64,000 bases of DNA, from NCBI RefSeq assembly GCF_022869005.1, contig NZ_JALIEA010000017.1, positions 310,001-374,000 on the forward strand, written 5' to 3'. The notes beneath the pieces were generated by a model that was not told where the DNA came from, did no database searches, and was given only the letters and a program-made list of their open reading frames with translations. The position numbers were made by a program, and so were the translations under genes. Shown in pieces: positions 34,853-44,716 of the stretch (its first letter is position 1; each line of letters starts with the position of its first letter). Source of the DNA: Corynebacterium kalidii. Its GTDB lineage: Bacteria; Actinomycetota; Actinomycetes; Mycobacteriales; Mycobacteriaceae.

Positions 34853-37800
34853 ATGCACACTCAGACCCACCACAGCCCCTCCGCACCCTCCGGAGCAGCC
34901 CCCTTCGCCGTCGTCGACGTGGAGACCACCGGATTCAGCAACCGGGACCGCGTCCTCGAGGTCGCCGTCGTCCACGCCGACACGGACGGTAGCGTCACCG
35001 ACCGCTGGACCACCCTGGTCAACCCCCGCCGCGACATCCCCAACACCCGGATCCACGGCATCAGCGGCAGCGACCTCGTCCACGCCCCGACCTTCGCCGA
35101 CATCGCCGGTGACCTCGCCGAGCAACTCAGCGGCCGGGTCTTCGTCGCCCACAATGCGGCCTTCGACACCCGTCTGCTCGGTGCCGAGTTCGCCCGGCTC
35201 GGTCTCACCGGCTCCCCGTTCACCGACGCCTTCCTGTGCACCCAGTCGCTCACCGGGGCACTGCTCCCGGCATCCGGCCGCCGCCTGTCCGCCGCGTTGG
35301 CTGCCGCCGGTATCACCAACGCCCGCGCGCACGCGGCACTCGGCGACGCCGAGGCCACCGCCGAACTGCTGCAGCACTACCTGCGCATTGGCCGGGGCAC
35401 GGTGGATGCCTTCCTGCACGGGGTCCGCGCCGTCGACCTGCCGGTGGCGGAACTGGGCACCGGACGTGGCGCGGCACTGTGCCCGCGGACCGCGGACGTC
35501 GCCGCTCCGGGGGACGCCGGTGACGGGACGTGGCTGAACCAGCTGGCCTCCGGCGTGCCGCTGGCGGGCCGGGGCAACGTCGACGAATACCTCGACCTGC
35601 TGGGGGTGACGATGCTGGACCGGGAACTGTCGGTCCACGAGATCCAGCAGCTCACCGACTGCGCCACCGACCTCGGGATCGGGCGTGATGAAGCACGTGA
35701 GCTGCACACCGGTTTCGTCCGCCAGCTCGCCGTGCTCGCCTGGGCGGACGGAGTCGTCACCGACGAGGAACGTGACGACATCGTCCAGGTCGCCACCGTC
35801 CTCGGTGTCGCCGAGGAGGAGGCCACCCGTCTCCTGGAGTCGCCGAGCACCGTCGCCGACACCCCGACCGGTGCCGACGCTCGGGGAGTGACCGGAGGTA
35901 TACGCCTGGCTCCCGGGGACCGGGTGACCTTCACCGGCACCACGGAGATCCCCAGGGACGTGTGGGAGGCCCGCGCCACCGACGCCGGCTTGGACGTCGG
36001 TGGGGTGAAGAAGTCCTCGGTGCTGCTCGTCGCCGCGGACCCGGACTCCTTCAGCCGCAAGGCCACCAGGGCCCGTGAACTCGGGGTGCCTGTGGTCTCC
36101 GAGACCGGGTTCGCCCGGCTGCTCGGCGAACTGGAGAACTCCGGCAGTGGGGCGATCGACCCGCGGGTGGTGTTGGAGTCCTCACGCCCGGACCCGTCGG
36201 TCGAGGAGACCTCCGCCAGTGCCGGTAGTGACGACGGCGTCGACGCGGTTCCGTCCGGTGACAACGGTTCCGCAGACGCCGTTTCGGGGCTGGCCGTGGC
36301 CTTCTACGACCCGGCCGACGGTGTGGCAGACGAGGTCCTGGACGACGCCCTGGGCGAGGCCTTCGACACGGCCGCCGGCCTTCTCGGGTTCCTCGCCCGG
36401 ACCCACGGCAGTCTCCGTGCGGCGGTGGAGCACGCGGGTATCTCCGCGGTCGACGGCGAACTTCCCGCCTACGTGGAGGACCTCCTCGGCCGTGCCGGCG
36501 ACGATGCCGGCGCCCTTCGTACCGCCGTCTCCCTGCGGCGCGGCACCGTACAGGACGTCCTCGCACGGACCTGGAACGGCTGCGACGACCGGGAGAAGCT
36601 GATCCTGCGTGACCGCTTCGTCGCCCGCGACGCCGCGACCCTGGACGAACTCGGGAAGGCCACCGGGCTGACCCGGGAACGGGTCCGCCAGATCCAGAAG
36701 AAGCTCATCGAGGGGTTGCGTCCCCTCGCCGCCTCCGGTCCGGTTGCGGACCTGCTCGCCGGCATCCGGGCCCATGCCCACCCGGTGAACACCCTCGACG
36801 CCGTCACCACGGTGTTCCCCGAGCTCGCCGAGTCCCAGGACGGGTGGGACGCCCCGCTGTGGCAGATCCTCGACGCCTTCGACGACGACTTCCGTGTCGA
36901 GGACGGGTGGGTGTGCTTCCCGGACCTGCCGACCGCGGCGCAACGCACCGGCAACCTGCTCGCGCCGATGGTGAACCCGGAGGGGGTGGCACCGGTGGCG
37001 GACGTACTGGAGCGCTCCAGCCTCGACGACGAGGCGGTCGTGCGTGAGTGGCTGCGGACCTGCGGCTACCACGTCGTCGGCCGGCATGTCTTCACCCGGG
37101 CAGGATCCATCCCTGCCCGGGCGGCCGCCGTGTTGTCGATCGCCGGGCATCCGATGAGCGTCGCGGAGATCTACGCGGCGGCGAGCGAGACGAAGAGCGA
37201 CCGGTCGTTCCGCAATGGCCTGTACGCCAGCGACGCCCTGATGCGGGTCGGTGTGGACAAGTGGGCACTGACCCGGTGGGAGATGGAGGAGTACACCGGC
37301 ATCGCCGACCTCATCGCCCAGCGGGTGGACGCCCGCGGCGAGGTGGCTGTCGACGAGCTGATCGAGGAACTCACCGGCGCCTATGGAGTCTCGGCGCAGT
37401 CGGTGCGTACCTACGCGTCCGTCGGTGACTTCGAGGTCGACGGCGGCGTGGTCCGACGGCGGGCAGAACCGATGACGAACTCGGCCACACCCGAGGATGC
37501 CAACGGCCTCTACATGCGAAACGGCCGCTGGTGCTACCTGATGACCGTCACGAAGGACCATCTGCGCGGGTCCGGGTTCACGGTGCCCAACGGGATGACC
37601 GCGGACCTGGGGCTGGAATGGAATGAACCACGGGAGTTACCGTGCGACTGGGGGACCCACCGCATCGTGTGGGGCAATGTCGGCGTCAGCAGTGTCGGTT
37701 CCATCAAGCGGGTCCTGGAGAGTATGGGCGTCGGCAAAGGCGACCGGGTCTGGATCGACCTGCACCAGGGCGAGTACTTCTCGGTCACCAGGGCGCTTCC

Positions 37801-38005
37801 GGCGACGGTGGAGGCGTCGGCAGGTACCGCTTGGCTGGCTGAGCACGTCGGTGCACGTCCTGTCGAGGACGACTCGGAGAACACCGCCGCGGTCGCACTC
37901 GCGCTGGGCCTGAAGGCGGACGCGCCGCGGCGGAAGATCCTCGCCAGGTTCCGTCACCGCTCCGACAGCGACGCCGTGGACCTGTTGGAGCGGCTGTGGA
38001 TGTGA
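34853..38005 (+). CDS. DEDDh exonuclease - TerB - BRCT - HTH multidomain protein
   Basis: 1050-aa protein (start at 34853, where a TATAGT box lies just upstream). Residues 17-180: DnaQ-like 3'-5' exonuclease with VDVETTG (Asp22, Glu24), NAAFD (Asp105) and HAALGDAEA (His160, Asp165), so an intact DEDDh set. Residues 255-330: TerB-like helical domain (RQLAVLAWADGVVTDEE). Residues 350-430: BRCT domain (GDRVTFTGT, VKKSSVLLVAAD). Residues 575-625: sigma region-4-like HTH (TRERVRQIQKKL). Residues 750-870: HARE-HTH-like winged region. The rest is not recognised. It precedes Septu genes and is divergent from the DUF2075 pair. It may be a DNA-processing or defence protein. Confidence 0.8.
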   Translation: MHTQTHHSPSAPSGAAPFAVVDVETTGFSNRDRVLEVAVVHADTDGSVTDRWTTLVNPRRDIPNTRIHGISGSDLVHAPTFADIAGDLAEQLSGRVFVAHNAAFDTRLLGAEFARLGLTGSPFTDAFLCTQSLTGALLPASGRRLSAALAAAGITNARAHAALGDAEATAELLQHYLRIGRGTVDAFLHGVRAVDLPVAELGTGRGAALCPRTADVAAPGDAGDGTWLNQLASGVPLAGRGNVDEYLDLLGVTMLDRELSVHEIQQLTDCATDLGIGRDEARELHTGFVRQLAVLAWADGVVTDEERDDIVQVATVLGVAEEEATRLLESPSTVADTPTGADARGVTGGIRLAPGDRVTFTGTTEIPRDVWEARATDAGLDVGGVKKSSVLLVAADPDSFSRKATRARELGVPVVSETGFARLLGELENSGSGAIDPRVVLESSRPDPSVEETSASAGSDDGVDAVPSGDNGSADAVSGLAVAFYDPADGVADEVLDDALGEAFDTAAGLLGFLARTHGSLRAAVEHAGISAVDGELPAYVEDLLGRAGDDAGALRTAVSLRRGTVQDVLARTWNGCDDREKLILRDRFVARDAATLDELGKATGLTRERVRQIQKKLIEGLRPLAASGPVADLLAGIRAHAHPVNTLDAVTTVFPELAESQDGWDAPLWQILDAFDDDFRVEDGWVCFPDLPTAAQRTGNLLAPMVNPEGVAPVADVLERSSLDDEAVVREWLRTCGYHVVGRHVFTRAGSIPARAAAVLSIAGHPMSVAEIYAAASETKSDRSFRNGLYASDALMRVGVDKWALTRWEMEEYTGIADLIAQRVDARGEVAVDELIEELTGAYGVSAQSVRTYASVGDFEVDGGVVRRRAEPMTNSATPEDANGLYMRNGRWCYLMTVTKDHLRGSGFTVPNGMTADLGLEWNEPRELPCDWGTHRIVWGNVGVSSVGSIKRVLESMGVGKGDRVWIDLHQGEYFSVTRALPATVEASAGTAWLAEHVGARPVEDDSENTAAVALALGLKADAPRRKILARFRHRSDSDAVDLLERLWM

Positions 38006-38074
38006 CCTGTCCGGTAGGCTAACTCCGAGATGTGTCCTGCCGGACACCGAGCGAAGCCACTGGAGGTGGAGAGT

Positions 38075-39424
38075 GTGAGGATCGACCGACTGATGGTAGA
38101 GAACTACCGTCGATTCGATGACTTCGCCATCGACCTGCACCCGAATATCACCGTCGTCGCTGCCCGCAACGGATTGGGCAAGACCACCGTCCTGGAAGCC
38201 ATCGCCCTGTCGCTGGGACCTTTTGTCGGTGCCTTCGACGACGGAAAGTCGGAGAACATCAAGAGAGCTGATGCACGCCGTCGCATAGTCGGTGGGGGGC
38301 CGGAGAACGAACAGTGCTTCCCGGTGTCTGTGGCCGCGTCCTTCTCGGATCCTGACATCGTTTCCGTTAGAGAGCTGAGGAGTGTGAAGGGAAGTACGAC
38401 GACGGGTGGGTCAAGCGACCTTGCCGGAGTAGGTAAGGAGCTCCAGGACAAGGTGAGGTCCGAAGGTGACGTCGACCTACCCGTCGTACGCTACTACAGT
38501 TCGAAAAGGCTCTGGGCGCACCACAATGCCAACCGGAGCAGGGCAGTTCTCACCCGGAGCCGCACTGCCGGATACGAGGACTGTCTCTCACCGTTGTCCA
38601 GCTACAAGCAGCTGCAGGACTGGGTGCGTGCCGCAACCCTCGCGGATCTGCAGCAGCATCAGAGATCTGACCGGGCCTGGTCCGGACCTGACCTGGGTCG
38701 TCGTTTGCGGGGGATCTCTCGCGCCGTTGACATCGTGATGGAGGACGAGGGATGGTCGGGTTTCCACTACAGCCTGACCTTCGATGAGCTCGCGATGTTC
38801 CACCCTGATCACGGTGACCTACCGTTGACCGTCCTCAGTGATGGGGTTCGCGCCATGGCGGCGCTGACAGCGGACCTTGCGCAACGGTGCGTCAGGCTGA
38901 ACGGACATCTCGGGGAGGATGCTCCCCGGAGAACATCCGGGATAGTGCTCATTGATGAGGTTGACCTGCACCTGCACCCGGTATGGCAGCAACGGGTGTT
39001 GGAGGGACTGACCACGGCGTTTCCGCTCATCCAGTTCATCGTGACGACTCACAGTCCCCAGGTGCTGAGCACGACGGCGCGGGAGAGTATTCGTAGGGTG
39101 TTCAGAGATGGTGACGGCCGGTGGAGAGCGGAGGAACCTCAGCGTGCTGTCAAGGGGCTGGCGAGCTCGGTTGCCCTGAACGAGGTGATGGACGTCAACC
39201 CTGTTCCGGCAGTTGAGGAATCCTGGAAGCTCGCGGAGTACACGGCCTTGATCGAGGAGGGCCGTCAGGAATCGGAGGAGGCAGCCAGGCTCCGGGACGA
39301 GCTTGAGGGCGTCTACGGTAGCGGGCACCCGGTGCTGGTAGATGCCGACCGGCTGATCCGTTTCCAGCAGTTCCGGCTGAGGAAGGCTCCCGGTTCGCGA
39401 GACGTGTTGAAGGGGAACCGGTAG
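38075..39424 (+). CDS. ptuA: Septu ATPase PtuA
   Basis: 449-aa ABC-type AAA ATPase, the ATPase half of a Septu anti-phage system. Start GTG 38075 follows tggaggtggaga; the longer frame from 38030 lacks a ribosome site. Walker A is ARNGLGKTTVLEAI, the signature is LSDGVRAMAAL, Walker B is GIVLIDEVDLHLHPVWQQR and the switch His is in TTHSPQVLS. Downstream it overlaps by one base with an HNH gene of the PtuB type. The ATPase and nuclease form a complex in known Septu systems, where nuclease activity is released on infection. The upstream exonuclease gene ends 69 bases before and may be co-transcribed. Confidence 0.85.
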   Translation: MRIDRLMVENYRRFDDFAIDLHPNITVVAARNGLGKTTVLEAIALSLGPFVGAFDDGKSENIKRADARRRIVGGGPENEQCFPVSVAASFSDPDIVSVRELRSVKGSTTTGGSSDLAGVGKELQDKVRSEGDVDLPVVRYYSSKRLWAHHNANRSRAVLTRSRTAGYEDCLSPLSSYKQLQDWVRAATLADLQQHQRSDRAWSGPDLGRRLRGISRAVDIVMEDEGWSGFHYSLTFDELAMFHPDHGDLPLTVLSDGVRAMAALTADLAQRCVRLNGHLGEDAPRRTSGIVLIDEVDLHLHPVWQQRVLEGLTTAFPLIQFIVTTHSPQVLSTTARESIRRVFRDGDGRWRAEEPQRAVKGLASSVALNEVMDVNPVPAVEESWKLAEYTALIEEGRQESEEAARLRDELEGVYGSGHPVLVDADRLIRFQQFRLRKAPGSRDVLKGNR

Positions 39425-40077
39425 TGAGGAAGCTGGAACGCCCTGATCCTGAACCAGAGTGCCTGGCCGACATGCGGGCGGGGCAGTCGTGGGGTGATCT
39501 TCCCTCGGCATGTAAGGGAACAGTCCGGGAAGCGCTGGAGGTGATGCACAGCGACCTCGGGCCGCCGCTGTGTTCGTACTGCGAGTGGGAAATCCTGACA
39601 CAGGAGAAGGGGCATATCGAGCATCTGTACCCGAGGAGCATATACCCTGACGAGACATTCAGTTGGGGGAACCTGTACCTGTCCTGCAACCACCCGGATC
39701 ACTGCGGTCAATTCAAAGACCGGAGTGGACGTCCACGGTACCGGCCGGAGGATCTCATCCGTCCTGACAACGACGATCCCGCAGCCTTCCTGAGGTGCAG
39801 CTCTTCTGGCGAGATCCGGCCCCGCGAGGGGTTGTCGCCCACTGACCGTCAGCGAGCGATGACGACGATCGATGTCCTCGGCCTCAATGCCCCGGCACTT
39901 CAGGGGAAGCGCAGGGCCGTCGTCAAACGGGCGTCCGACCTCCTGCTTCCGGAGCTAGATTTTCTTGCGTCCCTGGAACCTGACGAGCGTGAAGATCTAC
40001 TGGCCGGGGAAATCGCCGCATTCCGGGCCGGAGGGAATCCATCAGCCGCGCTGCATTTCATCGTCGATATGATGTGA
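39424..40077 (+). CDS. ptuB: Septu HNH nuclease PtuB (TIGR02646-type)
   Basis: 217-aa HNH endonuclease. The GTG start overlaps the ptuA stop by one base (TAGTG), so translation is coupled. The core has CSYC (Cys50, Cys53), GHIEHLYPRS (His64, His67), GNLYLSCNH (Asn83, Cys88, His90), i.e. an HNH with extra zinc ligands as in TIGR02646 proteins. This family is PtuB of Septu and is also found as a retron effector. No reverse transcriptase or structured RNA was seen nearby, so a plain Septu rather than a retron is favoured. Confidence 0.85.
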   Translation: MRKLERPDPEPECLADMRAGQSWGDLPSACKGTVREALEVMHSDLGPPLCSYCEWEILTQEKGHIEHLYPRSIYPDETFSWGNLYLSCNHPDHCGQFKDRSGRPRYRPEDLIRPDNDDPAAFLRCSSSGEIRPREGLSPTDRQRAMTTIDVLGLNAPALQGKRRAVVKRASDLLLPELDFLASLEPDEREDLLAGEIAAFRAGGNPSAALHFIVDMM

Positions 40078-40113
40078 TGAACCTTTCTGCCAGTAGGGAC
40101 GGCTTAACAGAGG

Positions 40114-41367
40114 TCACGTATCCGAGTAGAACCCCGCAGCCGCCAGCGCATCCACCGCATCGGACAGCAGGATCCGCTCCTGTTCGATCCGCAGGTTCCC
40201 CGACGATGCCAGCAGGTCCCTGGCTGCATCCTCGGCAACTGTCACCGCGCTGAGGTTCCTGCGGTCCGGGTGCGGATCCACCGTGGCCAAGTGCCGCCAT
40301 CTCCTCACGGTGCCTTCGTCCATGAGCACTGAACGGACCTGGGGCAGATGGGAACGCACTGCCGACAGGATCCCGAAGCCGTCGGCGTCCAGATCACCCC
40401 AGTACCAGACCGGGAGGTCGACGAGCCACGGCAGTTGCGCCCACCGGCGGGCACTGTACCCGGCGCCCCACAGCAGCACACGGCCCGGATGGGACGGCAA
40501 GGCCAGGAAGGTCTCGAGGTTCTCCACCATGAGAACACCGGTCACCGGGACCGGGGTCTGGTCCGGCCACAAGCCCGCTGCCCCCGACCAGGTCAGGGTC
40601 ACGTCCTCAGGGACCCCGGACCAGCCGGGCATCCCCGAAGGAAACCTCATCCTGACCTGGGGTTCACGCTCGACCAACCCGAGGTCCGCCAGCGAAGCGA
40701 CCGGTTCCCCGGACCGGCCACCCCGGTGCGCGGAGACCAGGCCGGTCACCAGGGCCCGGTGGCTCTCCAGCCACTTACCGTGCACCCCCTCCACCGGCAG
40801 CGCCCGCGGTGTCAAACCGGACGCCGGATTCGCCAGCAGCCAGTCCACGACAGCATGCACCCGTCCCAGGTCATCGTCATCCAGGCCTTTCCACCGGGGG
40901 AGAAGGGCCGCAGCCGCTGACCGTAGATCGGCACCCGGTGTCTCGCCCACCAGCACCCGACAGCGTCGGGTCACCCCTCGCCAGTAGCGTGAGGTGCCGG
41001 TGAGGGACACCAGGGTGTCGATCCCGGAGACCTGCAGGCGGTCGGGGACGAGTTGGCGTCCCAGACCGGCAGCGGTCCAGGTCTTCTCCGCCCACACCAC
41101 CGTGGCCTGCGGATGGGAACGCTCCCAAGACTGCCAGGAGCGCACCCACGCCGAGGCCGCAGCCACGTCCCGCGCAGCGGCCTTCCCCGTCGGTGGGTGA
41201 AGCGGCAGGTCCACCGACGTTCCCACGGCGCTGTCGGCGCTGTCGGCGAGCCATCCCTTCATCCGACGATGCACAGTCGCCGTCAACGAAGCCACCGCAT
41301 CTTCCGGGGTCAGCGGCCCCTTATTCCGCGACACCGGGGTCCTCCTCACCGTCATCGCAGTCATCAC
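40114..41367 (-). CDS. jetD: Wadjet type I nuclease subunit JetD
   Basis: 417-aa protein with DUF3322 N-terminal and DUF2220 TOPRIM-like C-terminal parts. The TOPRIM aspartates are in WYWGDLDADGFGIL near residue 315. JetD is the nuclease that cuts closed-circular plasmids after the JetABC complex extrudes DNA loops. It is the last gene of a jetA-jetB-jetC-jetD operon on the minus strand. The start at 41367 overlaps jetC by 47 bases; an internal ATG at 41352 is an alternative with a shorter overlap. Its stop is convergent with ptuB, 36 bases apart. Order and family match Wadjet type I. Confidence 0.9.
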   Translation of the reverse strand: MMTAMTVRRTPVSRNKGPLTPEDAVASLTATVHRRMKGWLADSADSAVGTSVDLPLHPPTGKAAARDVAAASAWVRSWQSWERSHPQATVVWAEKTWTAAGLGRQLVPDRLQVSGIDTLVSLTGTSRYWRGVTRRCRVLVGETPGADLRSAAAALLPRWKGLDDDDLGRVHAVVDWLLANPASGLTPRALPVEGVHGKWLESHRALVTGLVSAHRGGRSGEPVASLADLGLVEREPQVRMRFPSGMPGWSGVPEDVTLTWSGAAGLWPDQTPVPVTGVLMVENLETFLALPSHPGRVLLWGAGYSARRWAQLPWLVDLPVWYWGDLDADGFGILSAVRSHLPQVRSVLMDEGTVRRWRHLATVDPHPDRRNLSAVTVAEDAARDLLASSGNLRIEQERILLSDAVDALAAAGFYSDT

Positions 41368-44300
41368 CGGCGGTCTCCATCATCACCGGCGCCACCGTGG
41401 TCTGTGCACGCATACGCCCGGTGTCGTCCGCCTGCTCGGTGTACCCGACGACCACCACACCGCCGACATACTCCGACAGCGTCTGGATCAGCTTCAGCGG
41501 TGTGGCGAGCACCATGTGGAAACCGAAGCTGGCGAACACGTTCATCGCCGTACGCGTGAACTCCGGATCCGCACGGTCGAAGGCCTCGTCGAGGATGACG
41601 GTCGCGTAACGGGGGAACTCCTCGTCGACGTCGGCCAGTTGGAACCGCAGAGCCGCCGCCAGGCAGAAGAACACCAGCTTCTGGGCCTGCCCACCGGACA
41701 GGGACGCCGAGTCGACGTAGGCGTTGACCGTCGCACCGTCGGCGTCGGTTTCCACACCGATGAAGCGCACATGCCGGCGGGTGTCCAGCACCGTACGCCG
41801 CCACCGGCGGTCGGCGGTCTCCTCCGACGCCAACCGGTCGAGCAGCACCGACATCCTCCGGTAGCGGGCCTCCGCCGCCTCCGGGGTGTCCACCGCGCCC
41901 AGGCGGTTCTCCACCGCCTCCTGCAGATCACGATGGAAGTCGGTGACCTCGGCGCCCCGGTTGTCACGCACATCGATACGCAACCACCTCCCGGCGGCGA
42001 ACGGGGAGCGCGCCAGTGAGTCGTTCACGTAACCCATCTTCTCCACGGTGGTGTCCTTCGCTCTGCGCAGCGCTCGCGACAAGGTCGTCAGGTTCGTCAC
42101 CGAGGTGCCGTTCATCAGCTCGAGGAAGCGGTCCGTGAACTCCGCCAGCCGGTCGCTGCGCAACGACGCCAACCTGGCCACCGCCTCACCGGCGTACTCC
42201 GCCTCGGCCGCCAGGTCCGACTTCTCCTCCGGCCAGCGTTCGAGGTAACTGGCCAGCACCCCCTGGATACGCTGGTTGGCGCGGTGGGCGGCGTCTCGGC
42301 CGGTGTTCTCCCGCTGGTGCAGGTCGTCGCTGATCACCTGCGTGAGGTCACGCACCGTGTTCACGGTGACCCGGCGGGTCCGGCGGGAGTACTCCGCCTC
42401 CACCGCGGTAAGTACCTCGTCGTCCACCGCGGCAGTGACAGTGGTGTTCTCGTCGAGCCGGGCGAGCCCGTCGCGCGCGGTACTCAGCTGGTCATCGAGG
42501 ACACCGACGTTCTTGTCGGCGGCGCTCCGCGCGTCCGCCGCGTCCCTCACCCGCACCGCCGCTGCGTCGCGTGCCTGTGTGAGCGCGGTACGTTCCGGGG
42601 ACCGTGACCACGCCGCCAGCGCCTCGCGGGCGGTCTCCACCTGCCCGGCAGCGCGGGATGTGTCCACCGCATGCCACGTGGTGGCACGGATCAGCTCGGC
42701 CGCGTTCTTCTCCGCCTCCAGGGCAGCGAGGGCAGCTTCGCCGTCCCGGCGCTGCCGGTCCGCCGCGTCCACCTGCGCCTGCACTGTCGCCCGGCGCTCA
42801 GCCAGCAACTCCTGCTTGCCGTGGTTCGTCGACCCCAGCGACCATCGCGAACGGTCGTCCAGCCGGTGACGGTCATCCTTCTCGAACCTGACCGACCCGT
42901 CGCGCTCACGCCCGCCGTGCACCAGGCCGGACCGTGTGACACCCCGGGAACTCCCGAGACGGTCGAAATGCTCCGGTGACTCCACACACCGGTACTCGTG
43001 ACGGGACCGCAACTGCGCCAGAACCCAGTCACGGAACGGGCTGTCCACCACCGACAGCTTCAGACTCAAGGCTTCCGGATGCGCCGGACGCTGCGGCACG
43101 CTCACCTGCTCCGGCACGGAGCGGTACACGAGCCGCACGCCCGTGTGGTTCGAGTTCACCCATGCAGACACCCGCCCGACCTGTGACTCCGGTACAAGCA
43201 GCGTGGTGGCGAACCCACCGAGCAGCCGCTGGGCGACCGGCTCCCAGTCCCGGTGGTCGTCGACCACGTCGATGAGCTCACCGGCAAAAGGCAGCTCCCG
43301 GGGGCGCAACCCCAGTTCCCGGCACAACTCCTCACGCACCTGCACATGCCGGAACCCGATGTTCGAGCTACGCTTCGCCAGGCTCGCCAGTTCCTCGGCC
43401 ACACCCCTCAGCTCGTCCGAAGCCCTCCCCGCACGATGCACAGCGCCATTCCGACGGGCCTCCAGGCGTTCCCGCTCCTCCTGGTAGGACTCCACCACGT
43501 CCAACGCCTGACCGGTGACCACGGTGAACGACTCCTCATCGGTAGGGGCCACCCCTCCGATCGCGGTCACGGCGGCTGCCAGCGCATCGGCCGCCCGTTG
43601 GACCTTCTCCAACCTCTCGACCGCGAGAGCCACCTCAAGTTCAAGCACGTGCAGGCGCTCACCGCCGACACCCTGCAGCGCGGCGTCCGCGGCCCGCAGA
43701 TCCGCCGTCGCTCGCTCCTCATCCTCCCTGGCGCGTGCCAGGACGTCGTCCGCGGTGGCCAGCGACGCGTCCAACTCCCGGATCTGCTCCACCAGTGACT
43801 GACGGTGCAACCGGTCACGCACCAGCGGGAGAACCTCGAGCATCGACCGGGCACGGTCCGCGTCAGCCACCGCGGAGTCACGTCCGGACACCAACGGCGG
43901 CAGGGCATCCAGCACCCCGATCCTGGCCTTGACGTCCTGCACCCGTTCATAGGCGGCACGAAGCTCGGTGAACTGTTCGACCGCGCTCTTCGCCAACGCG
44001 AAGGTGTCCGGCTCCGTGAGCATGTAGTCACGGAAGAGCTGATCGAGATTGTCCAGCTGCTTCGCCGACTGTGTGCGGTGCAGCAGGAGCAGCGCCTCAG
44101 GGGAGGTTATGCCCAGCTTCGGCCGGAAACGCTCCGCGAATATACGGTGGGTCTCGGTGAAACGCGCCGGGGCCGGCCAGGTGGACTTGACCCGGCGAAT
44201 GTTGATCCCCGTCGACATCAGGGGATGCAGCACCCGGGGGTCAAGCTCCACGTCCTCCTCATGCACCCCGTACAACCGACGCACCCCGGCCTGAGACGTC

Positions 44301-44716
44301 TCCCCGGACTTCAGGTAGTAGAACGCCGTCAACGTCACCGACGCCGATCCACTGCTGTACGTCAACGCGACCGCCGACCACGTCGCCCCCGGACGGAGGA
44401 AGGTCGAGGTGATCCCACCGGACTCCGGATCCTCACCCCGACGCCAGGCACCACGGATATAGGAGACCAGCGTCCGTCCCGACCCACGCCCGGAACCGCC
44501 GGCGCCACCGGCCTGGCCGGCGGCGTTGAAGTCCAACTTCTCCGGCGGAACCAGTACCGCAGCAACCGCGTCGATGATCGTCGACTTCCCCGACCCCGAA
44601 GCGCCGGTAACCAGGAACCCTTCACGCGGCACGGCAATGTCGAGGTAACCGTCGACCGTGCCCCAGTTGATCAGCTGGATACGGCTGAGCCGGAACTGCT
44701 CCGGGTGAATGGTCAC
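41321..44716 (-). CDS. jetC: Wadjet type I SMC-like ATPase JetC
   Basis: 1131-aa condensin-like SMC/MukB ATPase that drives loop extrusion on plasmids. Walker A is GASGSGKSTIIDAV (about 37-50). Long charged coiled coils fill the middle (about 270-460 and 620-900) with a hinge-like segment around 470-600. The ABC signature is SLSGGQAQKLVFFCL and Walker B YATVILDEAFDRADPEF near the C-terminus. It overlaps jetB by 4 bases. Length is typical of JetC. Confidence 0.92.
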   Translation of the reverse strand: MTIHPEQFRLSRIQLINWGTVDGYLDIAVPREGFLVTGASGSGKSTIIDAVAAVLVPPEKLDFNAAGQAGGAGGSGRGSGRTLVSYIRGAWRRGEDPESGGITSTFLRPGATWSAVALTYSSGSASVTLTAFYYLKSGETSQAGVRRLYGVHEEDVELDPRVLHPLMSTGINIRRVKSTWPAPARFTETHRIFAERFRPKLGITSPEALLLLHRTQSAKQLDNLDQLFRDYMLTEPDTFALAKSAVEQFTELRAAYERVQDVKARIGVLDALPPLVSGRDSAVADADRARSMLEVLPLVRDRLHRQSLVEQIRELDASLATADDVLARAREDEERATADLRAADAALQGVGGERLHVLELEVALAVERLEKVQRAADALAAAVTAIGGVAPTDEESFTVVTGQALDVVESYQEERERLEARRNGAVHRAGRASDELRGVAEELASLAKRSSNIGFRHVQVREELCRELGLRPRELPFAGELIDVVDDHRDWEPVAQRLLGGFATTLLVPESQVGRVSAWVNSNHTGVRLVYRSVPEQVSVPQRPAHPEALSLKLSVVDSPFRDWVLAQLRSRHEYRCVESPEHFDRLGSSRGVTRSGLVHGGRERDGSVRFEKDDRHRLDDRSRWSLGSTNHGKQELLAERRATVQAQVDAADRQRRDGEAALAALEAEKNAAELIRATTWHAVDTSRAAGQVETAREALAAWSRSPERTALTQARDAAAVRVRDAADARSAADKNVGVLDDQLSTARDGLARLDENTTVTAAVDDEVLTAVEAEYSRRTRRVTVNTVRDLTQVISDDLHQRENTGRDAAHRANQRIQGVLASYLERWPEEKSDLAAEAEYAGEAVARLASLRSDRLAEFTDRFLELMNGTSVTNLTTLSRALRRAKDTTVEKMGYVNDSLARSPFAAGRWLRIDVRDNRGAEVTDFHRDLQEAVENRLGAVDTPEAAEARYRRMSVLLDRLASEETADRRWRRTVLDTRRHVRFIGVETDADGATVNAYVDSASLSGGQAQKLVFFCLAAALRFQLADVDEEFPRYATVILDEAFDRADPEFTRTAMNVFASFGFHMVLATPLKLIQTLSEYVGGVVVVGYTEQADDTGRMRAQTTVAPVMMETAGDDCDDGEEDPGVAE

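Noticed and set aside
38030..38074. Longer start for PtuA at 38030
   Set aside because: No ribosome site; GTG 38075 has ggagg at the right distance and begins at the canonical ATPase N-terminus.
38075..40077. Retron reading of the PtuA/PtuB pair
   Set aside because: No reverse transcriptase gene or msr/msd-like structured RNA lies next to it, so Septu is the better call.
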